Shown in pieces: positions 17,706 through 27,128 of a stretch of 64,000 nucleotides of DNA. A program made the position numbers and the translations under genes. This DNA is from Promethearchaeia archaeon. GTDB taxonomy: Archaea > Asgardarchaeota > Lokiarchaeia > Sigyniarchaeales > SOKP01. Below the pieces are notes generated by a model that was given only the letters and a program-made list of their open reading frames with translations, was not told the origin of the DNA and searched no databases. The stretch's first letter is position 1. Each line of letters starts with the position of its first letter. The stretch spans positions 62,001-126,000 of the forward strand of contig JAHQWJ010000080.1 of NCBI GenBank assembly GCA_029856125.1. The letters run 5' to 3'.

Positions 17706-19418
17706 TTGATAAATAAAGCGTTCACTCACTGGCTAGAAGAGACAGTGGAAAAAATATCTAAAAGAAATTTAACAGAGTTAACTTTTTCCACCGGTAAAAC
17801 ACCCTCAGGACATATACACATTGGAATTTTAAGAGAAATAATCATATGCGATGCTTTAAGGAGAATTTTTGAGAAAAAAGGATTTAAAGTCTCTTTTTAT
17901 TTGTTCATGGACGATTTTGATGCTGCTAAAAGATTTCCAGACTATATAGATCCAGAATATCAAAAAAAATATATAGGTAAACCTTTTGCGCTTATCCCCT
18001 GTCCCTTTGACGATTGTGGATGTGAAAGCTACGCTCGCCATTTTGGAAATGAATTAATTTCAACATTCGAATACTTTGGAATAAAAAATGAAATTGTCTG
18101 GACATATGATTTGTACCAAAAAAGAGAAATGCAAGAAAAAATAAGAATTGCTCTTGAGAATACTGATAAAATTAAAGAAATATTAAAAAAATATATATTT
18201 CCCACACTGGATAACGATCGAAAACAGTTATTTATTGATATGCAAAAAACTTGGATACCTGCCATGATTATCTGTGACGAGTGCAATAAAATACAGTATA
18301 AAGCCACGGACGGAACAATTCGGCCAAATAGGGTCATTAAGTATCTAAAAAAAGAACGAGAGGTGTTGTACGAATGCCCTGGATGTGGTCATAAAGGAAA
18401 AAAATCAATTTTCAGCGGTAAATTAAAATTAAATTGGAGAGTCGATTGGCCTGCAAAATGGGCCTTATTTAATGCAACGTGTGAACCTGCTGGTAAAGAT
18501 CATAGCGTAAAAGGAGGGGCATACGACACTGGGATAGAAATTTGTCAAAAAGTTTATGATTATGAAGGTCCAATTAAACTTCCTTATGAATGGTTAAGAT
18601 TAGGGGATAAAGATATGAAGACATCTAAAGGTATTGTTTTTACTCCTAAACAATACATGGAATTAGCCGATCCAGAAATTTACCGAATGTTGATATTGAG
18701 AACAAATCCAATGAAACACATTTCTCTAAGGATGGAAGAAATCCGTCAATATCAGGACTACTACGAAAAAATGGAAAATATTTTTTATGGGGTAGAGGAA
18801 CCTGAATCCAAGGAAGAATACGATTTTTACAAATATTTATATCCTTTGACCAAGGTTATTAATGTTCCAGAGTTTAAACCAATCAGGATTCCTTTAACAT
18901 TATTAACTTTCCTTTCTCAAATGCAGAATATTTTAAAATTAGATAAATTATATGAAAAAGCAATCTCAACTTTAAGAGTTAATAATAACGAAAAAACGAT
19001 TTCAATCAAAGAGTTTAAATTTTTATTAAAAAGAACAGAAAAATGGATTAAAGAAATTGAAAATGAATTAACTAAAATAACGGATCCCAAAATAAAAAGA
19101 AATATTCAGAATAAAATCGAAATTTTTACAATTCCTAAAAAAATTGACAAAAAAATCATCAAAAATTTATCCGATGATCAAATTAACGGCTTAAAAAAAT
19201 TCCGAGAATATTTAGCTGATAACGACGATCTTGATGCCGATTCAATACAAAATAAAATATTTACTATAGCCAAAAAGGAATTAAAAATTCCACCTAAGAA
19301 ATTATTTGAAGCATTTTATCTCGTTCTTTTAGGTTCGAAATCTGGGCCAAGATTAGGACCTTTTATTCAAATGTTAGACAAAAAATGGTTGATGGATAGA
19401 CTAAATCAAATATTATAA
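17706..19418 (+). CDS. lysS: Class I lysyl-tRNA synthetase
   Basis: This 570-residue archaeal-type class I LysRS carries HIHIG at residues 36-40 (HIGH motif). It has zinc-binding Cys pairs (CDECNKI and CPGCGHK), the typical WRVDWPAKWALF and GKDHSVKGGAYDTG stretches, and MKTSKG at about residue 302 (KMSKS motif). The C-terminal helical domain binds the anticodon. The start is TTG (17706), as for the divergent ABCE1 gene, and no ATG is available upstream. Confidence 0.97.
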   Translation: MINKAFTHWLEETVEKISKRNLTELTFSTGKTPSGHIHIGILREIIICDALRRIFEKKGFKVSFYLFMDDFDAAKRFPDYIDPEYQKKYIGKPFALIPCPFDDCGCESYARHFGNELISTFEYFGIKNEIVWTYDLYQKREMQEKIRIALENTDKIKEILKKYIFPTLDNDRKQLFIDMQKTWIPAMIICDECNKIQYKATDGTIRPNRVIKYLKKEREVLYECPGCGHKGKKSIFSGKLKLNWRVDWPAKWALFNATCEPAGKDHSVKGGAYDTGIEICQKVYDYEGPIKLPYEWLRLGDKDMKTSKGIVFTPKQYMELADPEIYRMLILRTNPMKHISLRMEEIRQYQDYYEKMENIFYGVEEPESKEEYDFYKYLYPLTKVINVPEFKPIRIPLTLLTFLSQMQNILKLDKLYEKAISTLRVNNNEKTISIKEFKFLLKRTEKWIKEIENELTKITDPKIKRNIQNKIEIFTIPKKIDKKIIKNLSDDQINGLKKFREYLADNDDLDADSIQNKIFTIAKKELKIPPKKLFEAFYLVLLGSKSGPRLGPFIQMLDKKWLMDRLNQIL

Positions 19419-19439
19419 TAACTAGTTAAAAATAATTCT

Positions 19440-19637
19440 TCAATCAGATTCTTCAGATTTTTGTTTCTTATTTTTAAATTTGTACCATTTCTTCTTTTGC
19501 TTTTTATCTTGTAGAATAGTATAGCATTCAGAACAATAAGTGATACCCTCTTCAATCATTCTTTCACATTTCTTACAGTGCTTATGAGGATAAATATATT
19601 CTACTGATTGTTTTTTGTATCTTTCGTATTTACTCAA
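19440..19637 (-). CDS. Small zinc-ribbon protein (DUF2116-like)
   Basis: This 65-residue protein has PHKHCKKCERMI...YCSECYTIL, two CxxC knuckles with the PHKHC lead typical of DUF2116. The C-terminal part is Lys-rich rather than the membrane segment usual in that family. Its function is unknown. It lies between lysS and the GHMP kinase, on the kinase strand but downstream of it. Confidence 0.65.
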   Translation of the reverse strand: MSKYERYKKQSVEYIYPHKHCKKCERMIEEGITYCSECYTILQDKKQKKKWYKFKNKKQKSEESD

Positions 19638-19681
19638 TATAAATCTCCAATATTGTATTAATTATTTATATAGTCAATAAA

Positions 19682-20941
19682 TTATAACTTTTTCACTCCG
19701 GGAACTATTTTAATTTTAAAAAATTGAGCATTTTTTAATCGATCCCTAGCTTCTAAGGGGTACTCTGGAAAGAGAGATAGGTAATATTCCTCGTTGGTAA
19801 TAATTTTACTCAATTCCTCCTTCCAGCTCAATAGAACAGCATCAATTCTATCCGGTTTTACGAGAGCAAATATCGATCCACCACCACCAGCTCCTGTTAA
19901 TTTTGCAGCAAAAACATCTGAGTTGTACTCAATTAGACGTATCAGAATATTATTAAACAACCCAATTCCATGCAAAAACCCAACATGTCTCATCAAATTA
20001 TTCATAATGGCTGTGTTTTCCTTGAAATAAACTCCTAATTGTTTCCAATCATGTCTCATCAAAGCAAAACGTGATTTCCAAGAAATCTCTGCAAGATTTT
20101 GATAACCCTTTATAATTATGGGATCCCCATTCAAATAACATCTCCTTAATTTTTCATGAACAACTCCACTTTCATGAGTTACGCCTGAAAAACAAATAAT
20201 TATTGGTAAAGTTTTTATATTGTATGTTAAATCGATCCTATCGTATATCGCTAAAGGTTCCAACGAAATTTTCTTATGAAAAACTTTTCCAAAGTAGGAG
20301 CAAAATCCTAACCCACCTCTCGCTATTACATATCGATCTCCATACCCCGCAGTTATTTTGAGATCATGGTCTTCTACCTTAGTCGCTATTTCTGCTAAAA
20401 TGTCTCTGTTTATTGGAAACTCTCCCGTTTTTAGACTTATAAAGTTATTATATAAACCAAAATATTTTGCCAAGCCATACATAATCCCGATTATTATAGC
20501 TGCGCTCCCCCCCAAACCACTTTTTAGAGGGATAGTTGTAATAATTCCAATTTCAAAATTCTCTTTTTCAAATTTTTCCTTAAAAGCGGAATTTGTTTTG
20601 ATTAACCGATAGATACTGGCATAGAAGAGCTTAAATTCCCCCTTTAATTTCTTCATTACATCATTTAAGTTCTTTTCGATCTTTTCTTCTTTTAAAACAC
20701 AAATATTTACTTTACCAGCACCATCTAAATTTGAATAAAATTTTACTGAACCGAGCATTTCCCTCTTTTTTATATAAACAAAAACAGATAGTGGGTTATC
20801 TAATCCATTGATTGCTGCTGAAGGCATCCAAAAATCGCCTTCAACAGCATCTAAAGGATTAATTAAGTTAATTCTTGCTGGGGCTTGAATTAAAATATCA
20901 GGGTTTAATCCTTTTATGAAATCTAAAATTTGTTGTAACAT
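19682..20941 (-). CDS. GHMP-family sugar or isoprenoid kinase
   Basis: The 419 residues show the GHMP order: an N-terminal APARINL substrate motif, the ATP-binding loop PLKSGLGGSAA (about residue 145), and the C-terminal KLTGAGGGGSIFAL. The length and the DHDLKITAGYGDRYVIARGG segment fit the glucuronokinase / heptose-7-phosphate kinase side of the family better than mevalonate kinase, but the substrate is not settled. ATG at 20941. No linked sugar-nucleotide genes are adjacent. Confidence 0.8.
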   Translation of the reverse strand: MLQQILDFIKGLNPDILIQAPARINLINPLDAVEGDFWMPSAAINGLDNPLSVFVYIKKREMLGSVKFYSNLDGAGKVNICVLKEEKIEKNLNDVMKKLKGEFKLFYASIYRLIKTNSAFKEKFEKENFEIGIITTIPLKSGLGGSAAIIIGIMYGLAKYFGLYNNFISLKTGEFPINRDILAEIATKVEDHDLKITAGYGDRYVIARGGLGFCSYFGKVFHKKISLEPLAIYDRIDLTYNIKTLPIIICFSGVTHESGVVHEKLRRCYLNGDPIIIKGYQNLAEISWKSRFALMRHDWKQLGVYFKENTAIMNNLMRHVGFLHGIGLFNNILIRLIEYNSDVFAAKLTGAGGGGSIFALVKPDRIDAVLLSWKEELSKIITNEEYYLSLFPEYPLEARDRLKNAQFFKIKIVPGVKKL

Positions 20942-21156
20942 CTAATATCATCCGACATGTTTTCTTGAGCATTATAAATGATAACAAACAATTTTAATTA
21001 TATATATTTTAAAAAGGGTAGTTATTAGTTTTATCTACATCTTAAATCATCTAATTTTTTCAATTTTATTTATGTTTAGTTAGCGTGAAAGCGATCATTC
21101 CACTCTACTAAACAAATATAATAAGTTTTTATAATTATTTTTAAAAAAATATTGAA

Positions 21157-22293
21157 ATGGTTAAGAAGGGTAAATTTAAGTTGTTTTCATTTTTATTGGA
21201 GAGTTATTTAATTTATTATAAAAGCATTAACAAGAATAATAAGCTTATTGCTTTTTCTATTCTTGAATGCGACAATTTCCTTAGAATTCTTAAACCTCTT
21301 AATGAATTTTTATTAAATAAATATCTATTCTATTATTCTATTCAGCTTAATATCCCTCAAAAAAGAAAAACTATAATCATTATATCCTTTATCGGTGAAA
21401 AAAGAAGCAATATTGATAAATTCTTTAATTTGATTAAAGAACAGATTAATAATATTGATAAATCTGTATCGTTTTTAAAAAATCGAAAATTGAAAAGGCA
21501 TTTTTTACATGTCTTGTCAAATAATATAGAGGGAGGAGCAAATTCAATGAAACAACCGAACTTTTTGGTTTTAAAGTATGGTGATAATCTAAAATTTATT
21601 CAAATTCATCAAATAAATTGTGACAACCTAAAAAACCAAATGATTCCCTTACATAGTTTACTGAAAGCCCTTAAAAACTTTAACCAAAAAGGGTATATGG
21701 TTTTTAACGTTAGAACCAATAATCGTCAGAAAATTGTAACCAATGCGTACTTTTTAGACATAAAACATGATGTAGCCTCAAACCCCATTAACATAGATAA
21801 AGAAATAAACCAACTTTATAATTGCGAACTATTCAAGAAATCAAACCCTAATATATCAAGCATTTTTCGTATATTATGGAGAGTAAATGTTTCAGATAAT
21901 TTTTATGCAATAAACAACGATGCTGACATCTTTTTTTCATTAAGTCATTTTAATTTTCAGGATATCTCTAAGTTTAACACTCAATTTGTTAAAAACCTGC
22001 AATTGAACAATTTAAATTATTATCGTCTAAAACCAAATCTTTTCTTTATTGAAGAGAAAATTTTATTTTTAATATTAGAAGATAACAATTTAAAAGACAT
22101 TAAAAAACTACTAGAACGTTTTTTCTCTCAATATTTCATATTCATTTTAATTTTAAATCATAAAGAATATAGAAAATTAATTGAATCTAAAGAAGTAGGT
22201 TTGTTGGATAATTTAAAAATTCTTAACTTTAAAGATTTTGCTATGCTTGATTTCTTAGAGATGAACAAAGAAAATTTATTAAAAAATGCCTAA
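21157..22293 (+). CDS. Hypothetical protein, 378 residues
   Basis: I do not recognise this protein. It is very rich in Asn, Lys, Ile and Phe, has no clear membrane segment or catalytic motif, and contains a central GGAN break. Its 3' end overlaps the uL23 gene by 15 nt, tail to tail. The upstream 215 nt are AT-rich with a weak hairpin at 21074-21113. The long intact frame supports a real gene. Confidence 0.6.
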   Translation: MVKKGKFKLFSFLLESYLIYYKSINKNNKLIAFSILECDNFLRILKPLNEFLLNKYLFYYSIQLNIPQKRKTIIIISFIGEKRSNIDKFFNLIKEQINNIDKSVSFLKNRKLKRHFLHVLSNNIEGGANSMKQPNFLVLKYGDNLKFIQIHQINCDNLKNQMIPLHSLLKALKNFNQKGYMVFNVRTNNRQKIVTNAYFLDIKHDVASNPINIDKEINQLYNCELFKKSNPNISSIFRILWRVNVSDNFYAINNDADIFFSLSHFNFQDISKFNTQFVKNLQLNNLNYYRLKPNLFFIEEKILFLILEDNNLKDIKKLLERFFSQYFIFILILNHKEYRKLIESKEVGLLDNLKILNFKDFAMLDFLEMNKENLLKNA

Positions 22294-22542
22294 ATCGATA
22301 GCGATATCCTGAGCAGAATAATTTGGGTGGAGTTTAATTAAAGCTTTTTTTTCCCCTTTAGGTGTTATGATTGTATTCACTTTGATCACTTTGACATTAT
22401 GTATTTTCTCTATTGCTTGCTTTATCTGGCTTTTATTAGCTTTTTTATTAACGATAAAAACTAACTTGTTTTCCCTCTCGATAATATCGAAGGTTTTTTC
22501 AGTTATCAACGGTCTTTGAATAATCTTATAATAAGTTTCCAA
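22279..22542 (-). CDS. rpl23: Ribosomal protein uL23
   Basis: uL23 sits at the exit-tunnel rim of the large subunit. The 87 residues have the family pattern [24 protein letters not shown], the IEKIHNVKV helix and the [16 protein letters not shown] loop. The gene follows uL4 by one nucleotide, as in the S10 operon. The usual next gene, uL2, is missing; a convergent gene follows instead. Confidence 0.95.
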   Translation of the reverse strand: METYYKIIQRPLITEKTFDIIERENKLVFIVNKKANKSQIKQAIEKIHNVKVIKVNTIITPKGEKKALIKLHPNYSAQDIAIDLGIF

Positions 22543-22543
22543 G

Positions 22544-23332
22544 CTAAACTAACACCTCGTACCTTTCTAATTCACTAAAAGCGGACTGAGTCCATAAACT
22601 TAATCGCCCTGGCAACCCTCCAGGTGCTAAATTTGCGATTGACAAGTTTTCAATTTTTATAACATCTAAACCAGGAATATTTCTTGATGCTTTAATTATT
22701 CCGAAATCTTCCTTAATTACGATTAAAACGCTTTTCTTATTTTTATATTTTCGTCCCCGTCTCTTCCCTTTTCCAGCTCTAATTTTTTTTCCTTGTTTTG
22801 CTCGAAACAGATCTTCTGCTAATCCTAGTTCTGTAAGGATTGAATACAGAAATTTAGTTTTTTTAACCGTTTGTATTTTATCATCGATCACTAAAGGAAT
22901 TTCAGGAATATTTTTAATTATATGACCCCGATTTTTTACCCATTCTTGATTACCAGAAGCGGATATCGCAGAAATTATAGATAACTTGTTAATTTTTTTG
23001 TTTAATTTTTTTTCAACAATTTTATCTGTTTTTATTGGGTGAGCTCTTCTCCCTCCCTTTGCAAAAGGGACCCTTCCTACATTTCGAGATGTAGGGAACC
23101 CAGAACCTTTAATACGTGGGGCTCTTGACATTCCATGACCTGTTCCCCAACCTTCAGCGGTATTTCTTAAACCTGCCCTCTTATTTCTTCCTTGAATTTG
23201 TTTATTTCTACTTGAAGAAACTTCACTTGCTAGCTGAATAAGATCCCTTCGAGGCTTTACATTGAATAAATGCGGTATATCAACTAGATTTTTCTTGTTG
23301 CCATCTAGATCATAAACGTTAACTTTTTCCAT
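22544..23332 (-). CDS. rpl4: Ribosomal protein uL4
   Basis: The 262-residue archaeal/eukaryotic-type uL4 has the long tunnel-lining loop (about residues 45-100), rich in Arg and Gly ([30 protein letters not shown]). The C-terminal part includes [11 protein letters not shown] and [15 protein letters not shown]. It is tightly packed between uL3 and uL23. Confidence 0.96.
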   Translation of the reverse strand: MEKVNVYDLDGNKKNLVDIPHLFNVKPRRDLIQLASEVSSSRNKQIQGRNKRAGLRNTAEGWGTGHGMSRAPRIKGSGFPTSRNVGRVPFAKGGRRAHPIKTDKIVEKKLNKKINKLSIISAISASGNQEWVKNRGHIIKNIPEIPLVIDDKIQTVKKTKFLYSILTELGLAEDLFRAKQGKKIRAGKGKRRGRKYKNKKSVLIVIKEDFGIIKASRNIPGLDVIKIENLSIANLAPGGLPGRLSLWTQSAFSELERYEVLV

Positions 23333-23349
23333 AGAATCACAATCTTATA

Positions 23350-24369
23350 TTATTTTCTTTGTTGACTTTCCCTACTAATAAATGTTATCTCAGGTGATTT
23401 AATCGTAAAGGATTTAATAGGTCTTATTGTTTTTCTTATTCTTACTAATCTATTTTTTGGTCCAGGTATAGAGCCGAGTAGAAGAAGATAATCTCCATTA
23501 ATATTTCCATATTTAACAAATCCTCCCTTTGGATTGATTTCTTCTTCATTTTCTCCAATTACCATAATTCTCTTATGATATTCCGTCCTCTGATGAAACC
23601 CTAATTGTCCCGGGCGTGGAACGGTATAAAGTACCCTAGCAGGATGCCAGGGACCAATGCAGGCAACAGCTCTCCTTATTTTGCTATTTTTCCTTGTTAA
23701 TATTTTAACGCCAAATCTTTTCACGGGACCTTGGAATCCCTTTCCCTTTGTGACTGATAATATATCGACTAGCTCTCCTTCGGTTAACATGTCTCTAACT
23801 TTAATTTTTTTTCCTAGTAAATTTAGAGCATAAGCGAATTCATCCTTTGGATTTCCAATTGAATTAAGTTTAATTTCAATAAGATCTGGCTTTTTCCTCG
23901 GTAAAGATGTGAGATGGGGTTGAGTTTGAAAAATTCCTCTAATTTGGCTATTGTAACTAAGCCCGTTTAATAGTTTTTCTTTATTCCCTTCAAAATCATA
24001 TCGTTCTTTAATTGGGAGGGTGATTTTTCGACTAAGATAATCATTCAATTCGGGTGAAAAAATATCTCCTACGATATATCTACCATAATCATCTTCATTA
24101 TACACCCTTATACCAATCAAAATCAGAGGTGGTACTTCAACAACCGTAACAGGTTTCATTAGTTCTTTTCCAAAATAGGGGCTGTTTTTCTGATCTTCTA
24201 TATAAGTAATATGTGTCATACCTGCCTTGAAACCAGCATATCCTAGAAATGTAATATTATCAGACGCATCTAACCAGTGTCTTACCCGACCTTTAGTTTG
24301 TGCAGCTCTTTTTCTTGGAAGAAATGCTAAAGAGCCATGCCTTGGTGCGTGTTTTTTACGGTGTCCCAT
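23350..24369 (-). CDS. rpl3: Ribosomal protein uL3
   Basis: This 339-residue archaeal uL3 begins MGHRKKHAPRHGSLAFLPRK, with the family's GYKAGMTH-like segment (GFKAGMTHI), the KGKGFQGPVKRFGVKIL loop that reaches the peptidyl transferase centre, and GQLGFHQRTEYHK. It is the first gene of the uL3-uL4-uL23 group, ATG at 24369. Confidence 0.97.
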   Translation of the reverse strand: MGHRKKHAPRHGSLAFLPRKRAAQTKGRVRHWLDASDNITFLGYAGFKAGMTHITYIEDQKNSPYFGKELMKPVTVVEVPPLILIGIRVYNEDDYGRYIVGDIFSPELNDYLSRKITLPIKERYDFEGNKEKLLNGLSYNSQIRGIFQTQPHLTSLPRKKPDLIEIKLNSIGNPKDEFAYALNLLGKKIKVRDMLTEGELVDILSVTKGKGFQGPVKRFGVKILTRKNSKIRRAVACIGPWHPARVLYTVPRPGQLGFHQRTEYHKRIMVIGENEEEINPKGGFVKYGNINGDYLLLLGSIPGPKNRLVRIRKTIRPIKSFTIKSPEITFISRESQQRK

Positions 24370-24500
24370 GAATAATCACTTTAAATATAAAATGTTAAAT
24401 TTATCACAATAAAAAAAGTTTTTCATTCAGAAATAACATTTAATTCCCTTAAATTAATAAATATGGGCTTTTTAAATTTAAATTTAAAATAAATAATTAG

Positions 24501-26678
24501 ATGACATCGAAAATAGATAAGTTAAGCCATTTCCAAGTAAAAGATGCTTTAGACGATAAAGAAGATAAGACATTAATAATAAATTGTTCAATTTGTTCAA
24601 ATTTAGAAGTAGGTAGAAATTTCACAAGTGAATGTATTTACTGTGTACTCAAGAATCTTCATTTAAACAAAAATTTCATAGACCAAACCACTTCGGTAAA
24701 AAGGCGCGAAAACCTGATTAAATATAATCAGCTTTTATCCATATTAGGCTTTTTTAATAAAATTAGTTCTATTAAAAAGATTTGGAAGAAAATAGATAAC
24801 ATTAGAAAAATAAAATGCAAATATCAAGAATTTAATTGTAGGATTGGAACCTTATACAATTTTCCTTTTTCTACTGATTCTAGTCCTATTTATGAACCAA
24901 TTTCGATTTTCAATTCTATTCATGATAAAATAAATGAACTAAAAGTAACAGAAGTCATCAATTTAGATTGTCAAAAATGTATTAAAAAAGTTTTAAGCCT
25001 TTTAGAAAACATATTAGATGTATTAAATAAGCTAGATATCATTCAAAAATACAAACAATTTTCTACAAAAAACAATAGTGTCATAAATTTTTATAACCAT
25101 ATCATATTTGAGACACCCATCACTTCAATAACCAACGAATTCACTAATAATTCTTTTATTACATCAGGAAGTGATTTGATTGAAACATATAGTATCGAAA
25201 AGAATGAAATTTTTCAAATACTAATTTTTGATGTAATTAACGAATACGAGAAACATTATGTTGTTAAATTTTCATTTCAATCTTCTGGAGAAGAAGATTT
25301 TTTTAAAAAGATTGTAAAAGACGCGAAGAACAACTTAAAGCTTCTAGACTCTGATAAGATTATTCCTTTAGAGGAATTAATAAGCTTATATCGGATGAAT
25401 GCTAAACGCTATTTAGCTTCTAAATACAAACTTTCTGAAAACGAAATAGAAAGCATATCATTTGTTTCTGCTTTGCATAAATTAAAAATAGAAAAGATTT
25501 TTCCTTTATTGATAGACGATCAAATTGAAGAAATTTTTTTAGATTCTCCAAAGGAAAAGGTTTATATTAACCACCAGAAATTTGGGCGCTGTAGAACCGA
25601 TATTAAATTAGATATAAAGGATATTGAGAGATTAAAAACATTTCTAAGGTTATACAGTGGAAGAAGACTTGATTTTTCAAATCCGAGCATTAAAATTGTT
25701 ATTAAAAACAAATATTTCTATTGTAGGTTTGCTATCGATGTAGGGCCAGTTCAATTGTACAATTTCGCATTAGATATAAGAAAATTAAATAAAAACATAT
25801 ATACTATTCAAGATTTGTTGAAAAATGGCACTCTTAATCCCACGATTTCTGCTTTTTTATATTTTTTGATTTTAAGGAGGGTCAACATAACGGTTACTGG
25901 CGAAACAGATACCGGAAAAACAACTTTAATTAATGCATTAGATCTATTAACGCCTAAAGAATTTCGAAAAATATATGTAGAAAATATAATTGAATCATTA
26001 AATCAATCACAGTATCAAAGACATCAATTAAAATACCAGGTGGATTCTCTTGAAGAACAAGCAACACATCAAACATCTAAACAAAAACAAATTAAAAATT
26101 TGCTCCATCGTACTCCTGATATTATTTATTTAGGCGAAATATTAACTAAAGAGGAAGCTGAAGCGCTTTTTCACTGTTTAGCAGCAGGTTTAAAAGGTTT
26201 TCAAACAATTCATTCTAACAATATTGATTCGTTTCTAAATAGAATTATACATCACTTCAAGATTCACATTTCGTGTTTAAGTGATTTAGGGCTATTAATT
26301 TTAATGAAGAAGAATCGACAAGGAAGAATTATTGCCTCGATAGTAGAGATGAAAAACAATATAGTTGAAACTAATAAAATTTATAACACTCTTTTCAAGT
26401 TCGACCCTCATCTAAAAAATTGGAGTGCTTTTAAATCTTTGTACGTATCAAATTTAGTAGAACAAATAAGAAAATCCGAGGATATTTCTCAAGATAAATT
26501 CCAATCTTTGTTTGAGCTTTATCAGGATGTCTTTAAAACGCTTCAACAAATCGATAAACTAAATATTTATAAGTTAATCGAATTATTTGATCAACTATCG
26601 TTTTATTCGTTAACAAATGTTAAGACTCTTTGTGTGTTTTGGGAAAATTGGAAAAACTCATGTAGTTTAAATTCATAA
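24501..26678 (+). CDS. Type II/IV secretion-type ATPase (TadA/VirB11/ArlI family)
   Basis: The motor ATPase of a type IV pilus or Tad system, 725 residues. It has a Cys-rich N-terminal segment (CSICSNLEVG...CIYC), a long family-specific N-terminal domain, and the ATPase core with Walker A GETDTGKTT (about residue 465), Walker B PDIIYLGEIL (about 538) and the His box QTIHSNN (about 567). It precedes a small anchored protein and the TadC-like platform, so it probably powers assembly of the Flp-like pilin. The intervening Asp-box region is longer than usual (Gln/His-rich linker about 505-535). Confidence 0.88.
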   Translation: MTSKIDKLSHFQVKDALDDKEDKTLIINCSICSNLEVGRNFTSECIYCVLKNLHLNKNFIDQTTSVKRRENLIKYNQLLSILGFFNKISSIKKIWKKIDNIRKIKCKYQEFNCRIGTLYNFPFSTDSSPIYEPISIFNSIHDKINELKVTEVINLDCQKCIKKVLSLLENILDVLNKLDIIQKYKQFSTKNNSVINFYNHIIFETPITSITNEFTNNSFITSGSDLIETYSIEKNEIFQILIFDVINEYEKHYVVKFSFQSSGEEDFFKKIVKDAKNNLKLLDSDKIIPLEELISLYRMNAKRYLASKYKLSENEIESISFVSALHKLKIEKIFPLLIDDQIEEIFLDSPKEKVYINHQKFGRCRTDIKLDIKDIERLKTFLRLYSGRRLDFSNPSIKIVIKNKYFYCRFAIDVGPVQLYNFALDIRKLNKNIYTIQDLLKNGTLNPTISAFLYFLILRRVNITVTGETDTGKTTLINALDLLTPKEFRKIYVENIIESLNQSQYQRHQLKYQVDSLEEQATHQTSKQKQIKNLLHRTPDIIYLGEILTKEEAEALFHCLAAGLKGFQTIHSNNIDSFLNRIIHHFKIHISCLSDLGLLILMKKNRQGRIIASIVEMKNNIVETNKIYNTLFKFDPHLKNWSAFKSLYVSNLVEQIRKSEDISQDKFQSLFELYQDVFKTLQQIDKLNIYKLIELFDQLSFYSLTNVKTLCVFWENWKNSCSLNS

Positions 26679-26694
26679 ATATCTAATATGATAT

Positions 26695-27108
26695 ATGACA
26701 AATCTGTTAGAGAAAGCATTATTGACAGGTTTTGGAATATTTATTCTTCTTATTTTTGTTTCCCTAATTAATCCATTTATGATTAGTATTTCTGAATTTA
26801 ATAGTACTATTAAAAATGATGTAGAGAAGTACAATAACTTTTTTGAGGAAGTAGATACAGCAATTCTTTTTATCATTGAGAATCCTCATTTAAATTATTT
26901 AAATGAAATTGAATACCCAAGAAATTTAAATGTTACATTGACTGAAGATTATGTTAAATATAACTTCTTGATAGAAAGCGAAATACAATGCAAAATCTAT
27001 GAATATGTGAAACCTTTCATTAGTCGTTCATATATTAACCTCTCTTCTTCTCGATACATCTTAAATATTTCATGCAATTATAATTATATTAATATTCAAT
27101 TCATCTAA
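26695..27108 (+). CDS. Small membrane-anchored protein in the pilus cluster
   Basis: This 137-residue protein has one N-terminal membrane segment (about residues 9-30, LLTGFGIFILLIFVSLINPF) and an outward domain of about 105 residues with several N-x-S/T sites. It lies 16 nt after the ATPase gene and 20 nt before the platform gene. Position and shape suggest a pseudopilin or an ArlF/ArlG-like stator, but a prepilin cleavage site is not evident. Confidence 0.6.
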   Translation: MTNLLEKALLTGFGIFILLIFVSLINPFMISISEFNSTIKNDVEKYNNFFEEVDTAILFIIENPHLNYLNEIEYPRNLNVTLTEDYVKYNFLIESEIQCKIYEYVKPFISRSYINLSSSRYILNISCNYNYINIQFI

Positions 27109-27128
27109 TTGAGAGTTATAGATATACT

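Noticed and set aside
21074..21113. GTTTAGT/ACTAAAC hairpin as a small RNA gene
   Set aside because: Only 7 bp with a 26-nt loop in AT-rich DNA; inner pairing is poor and no promoter is well placed.
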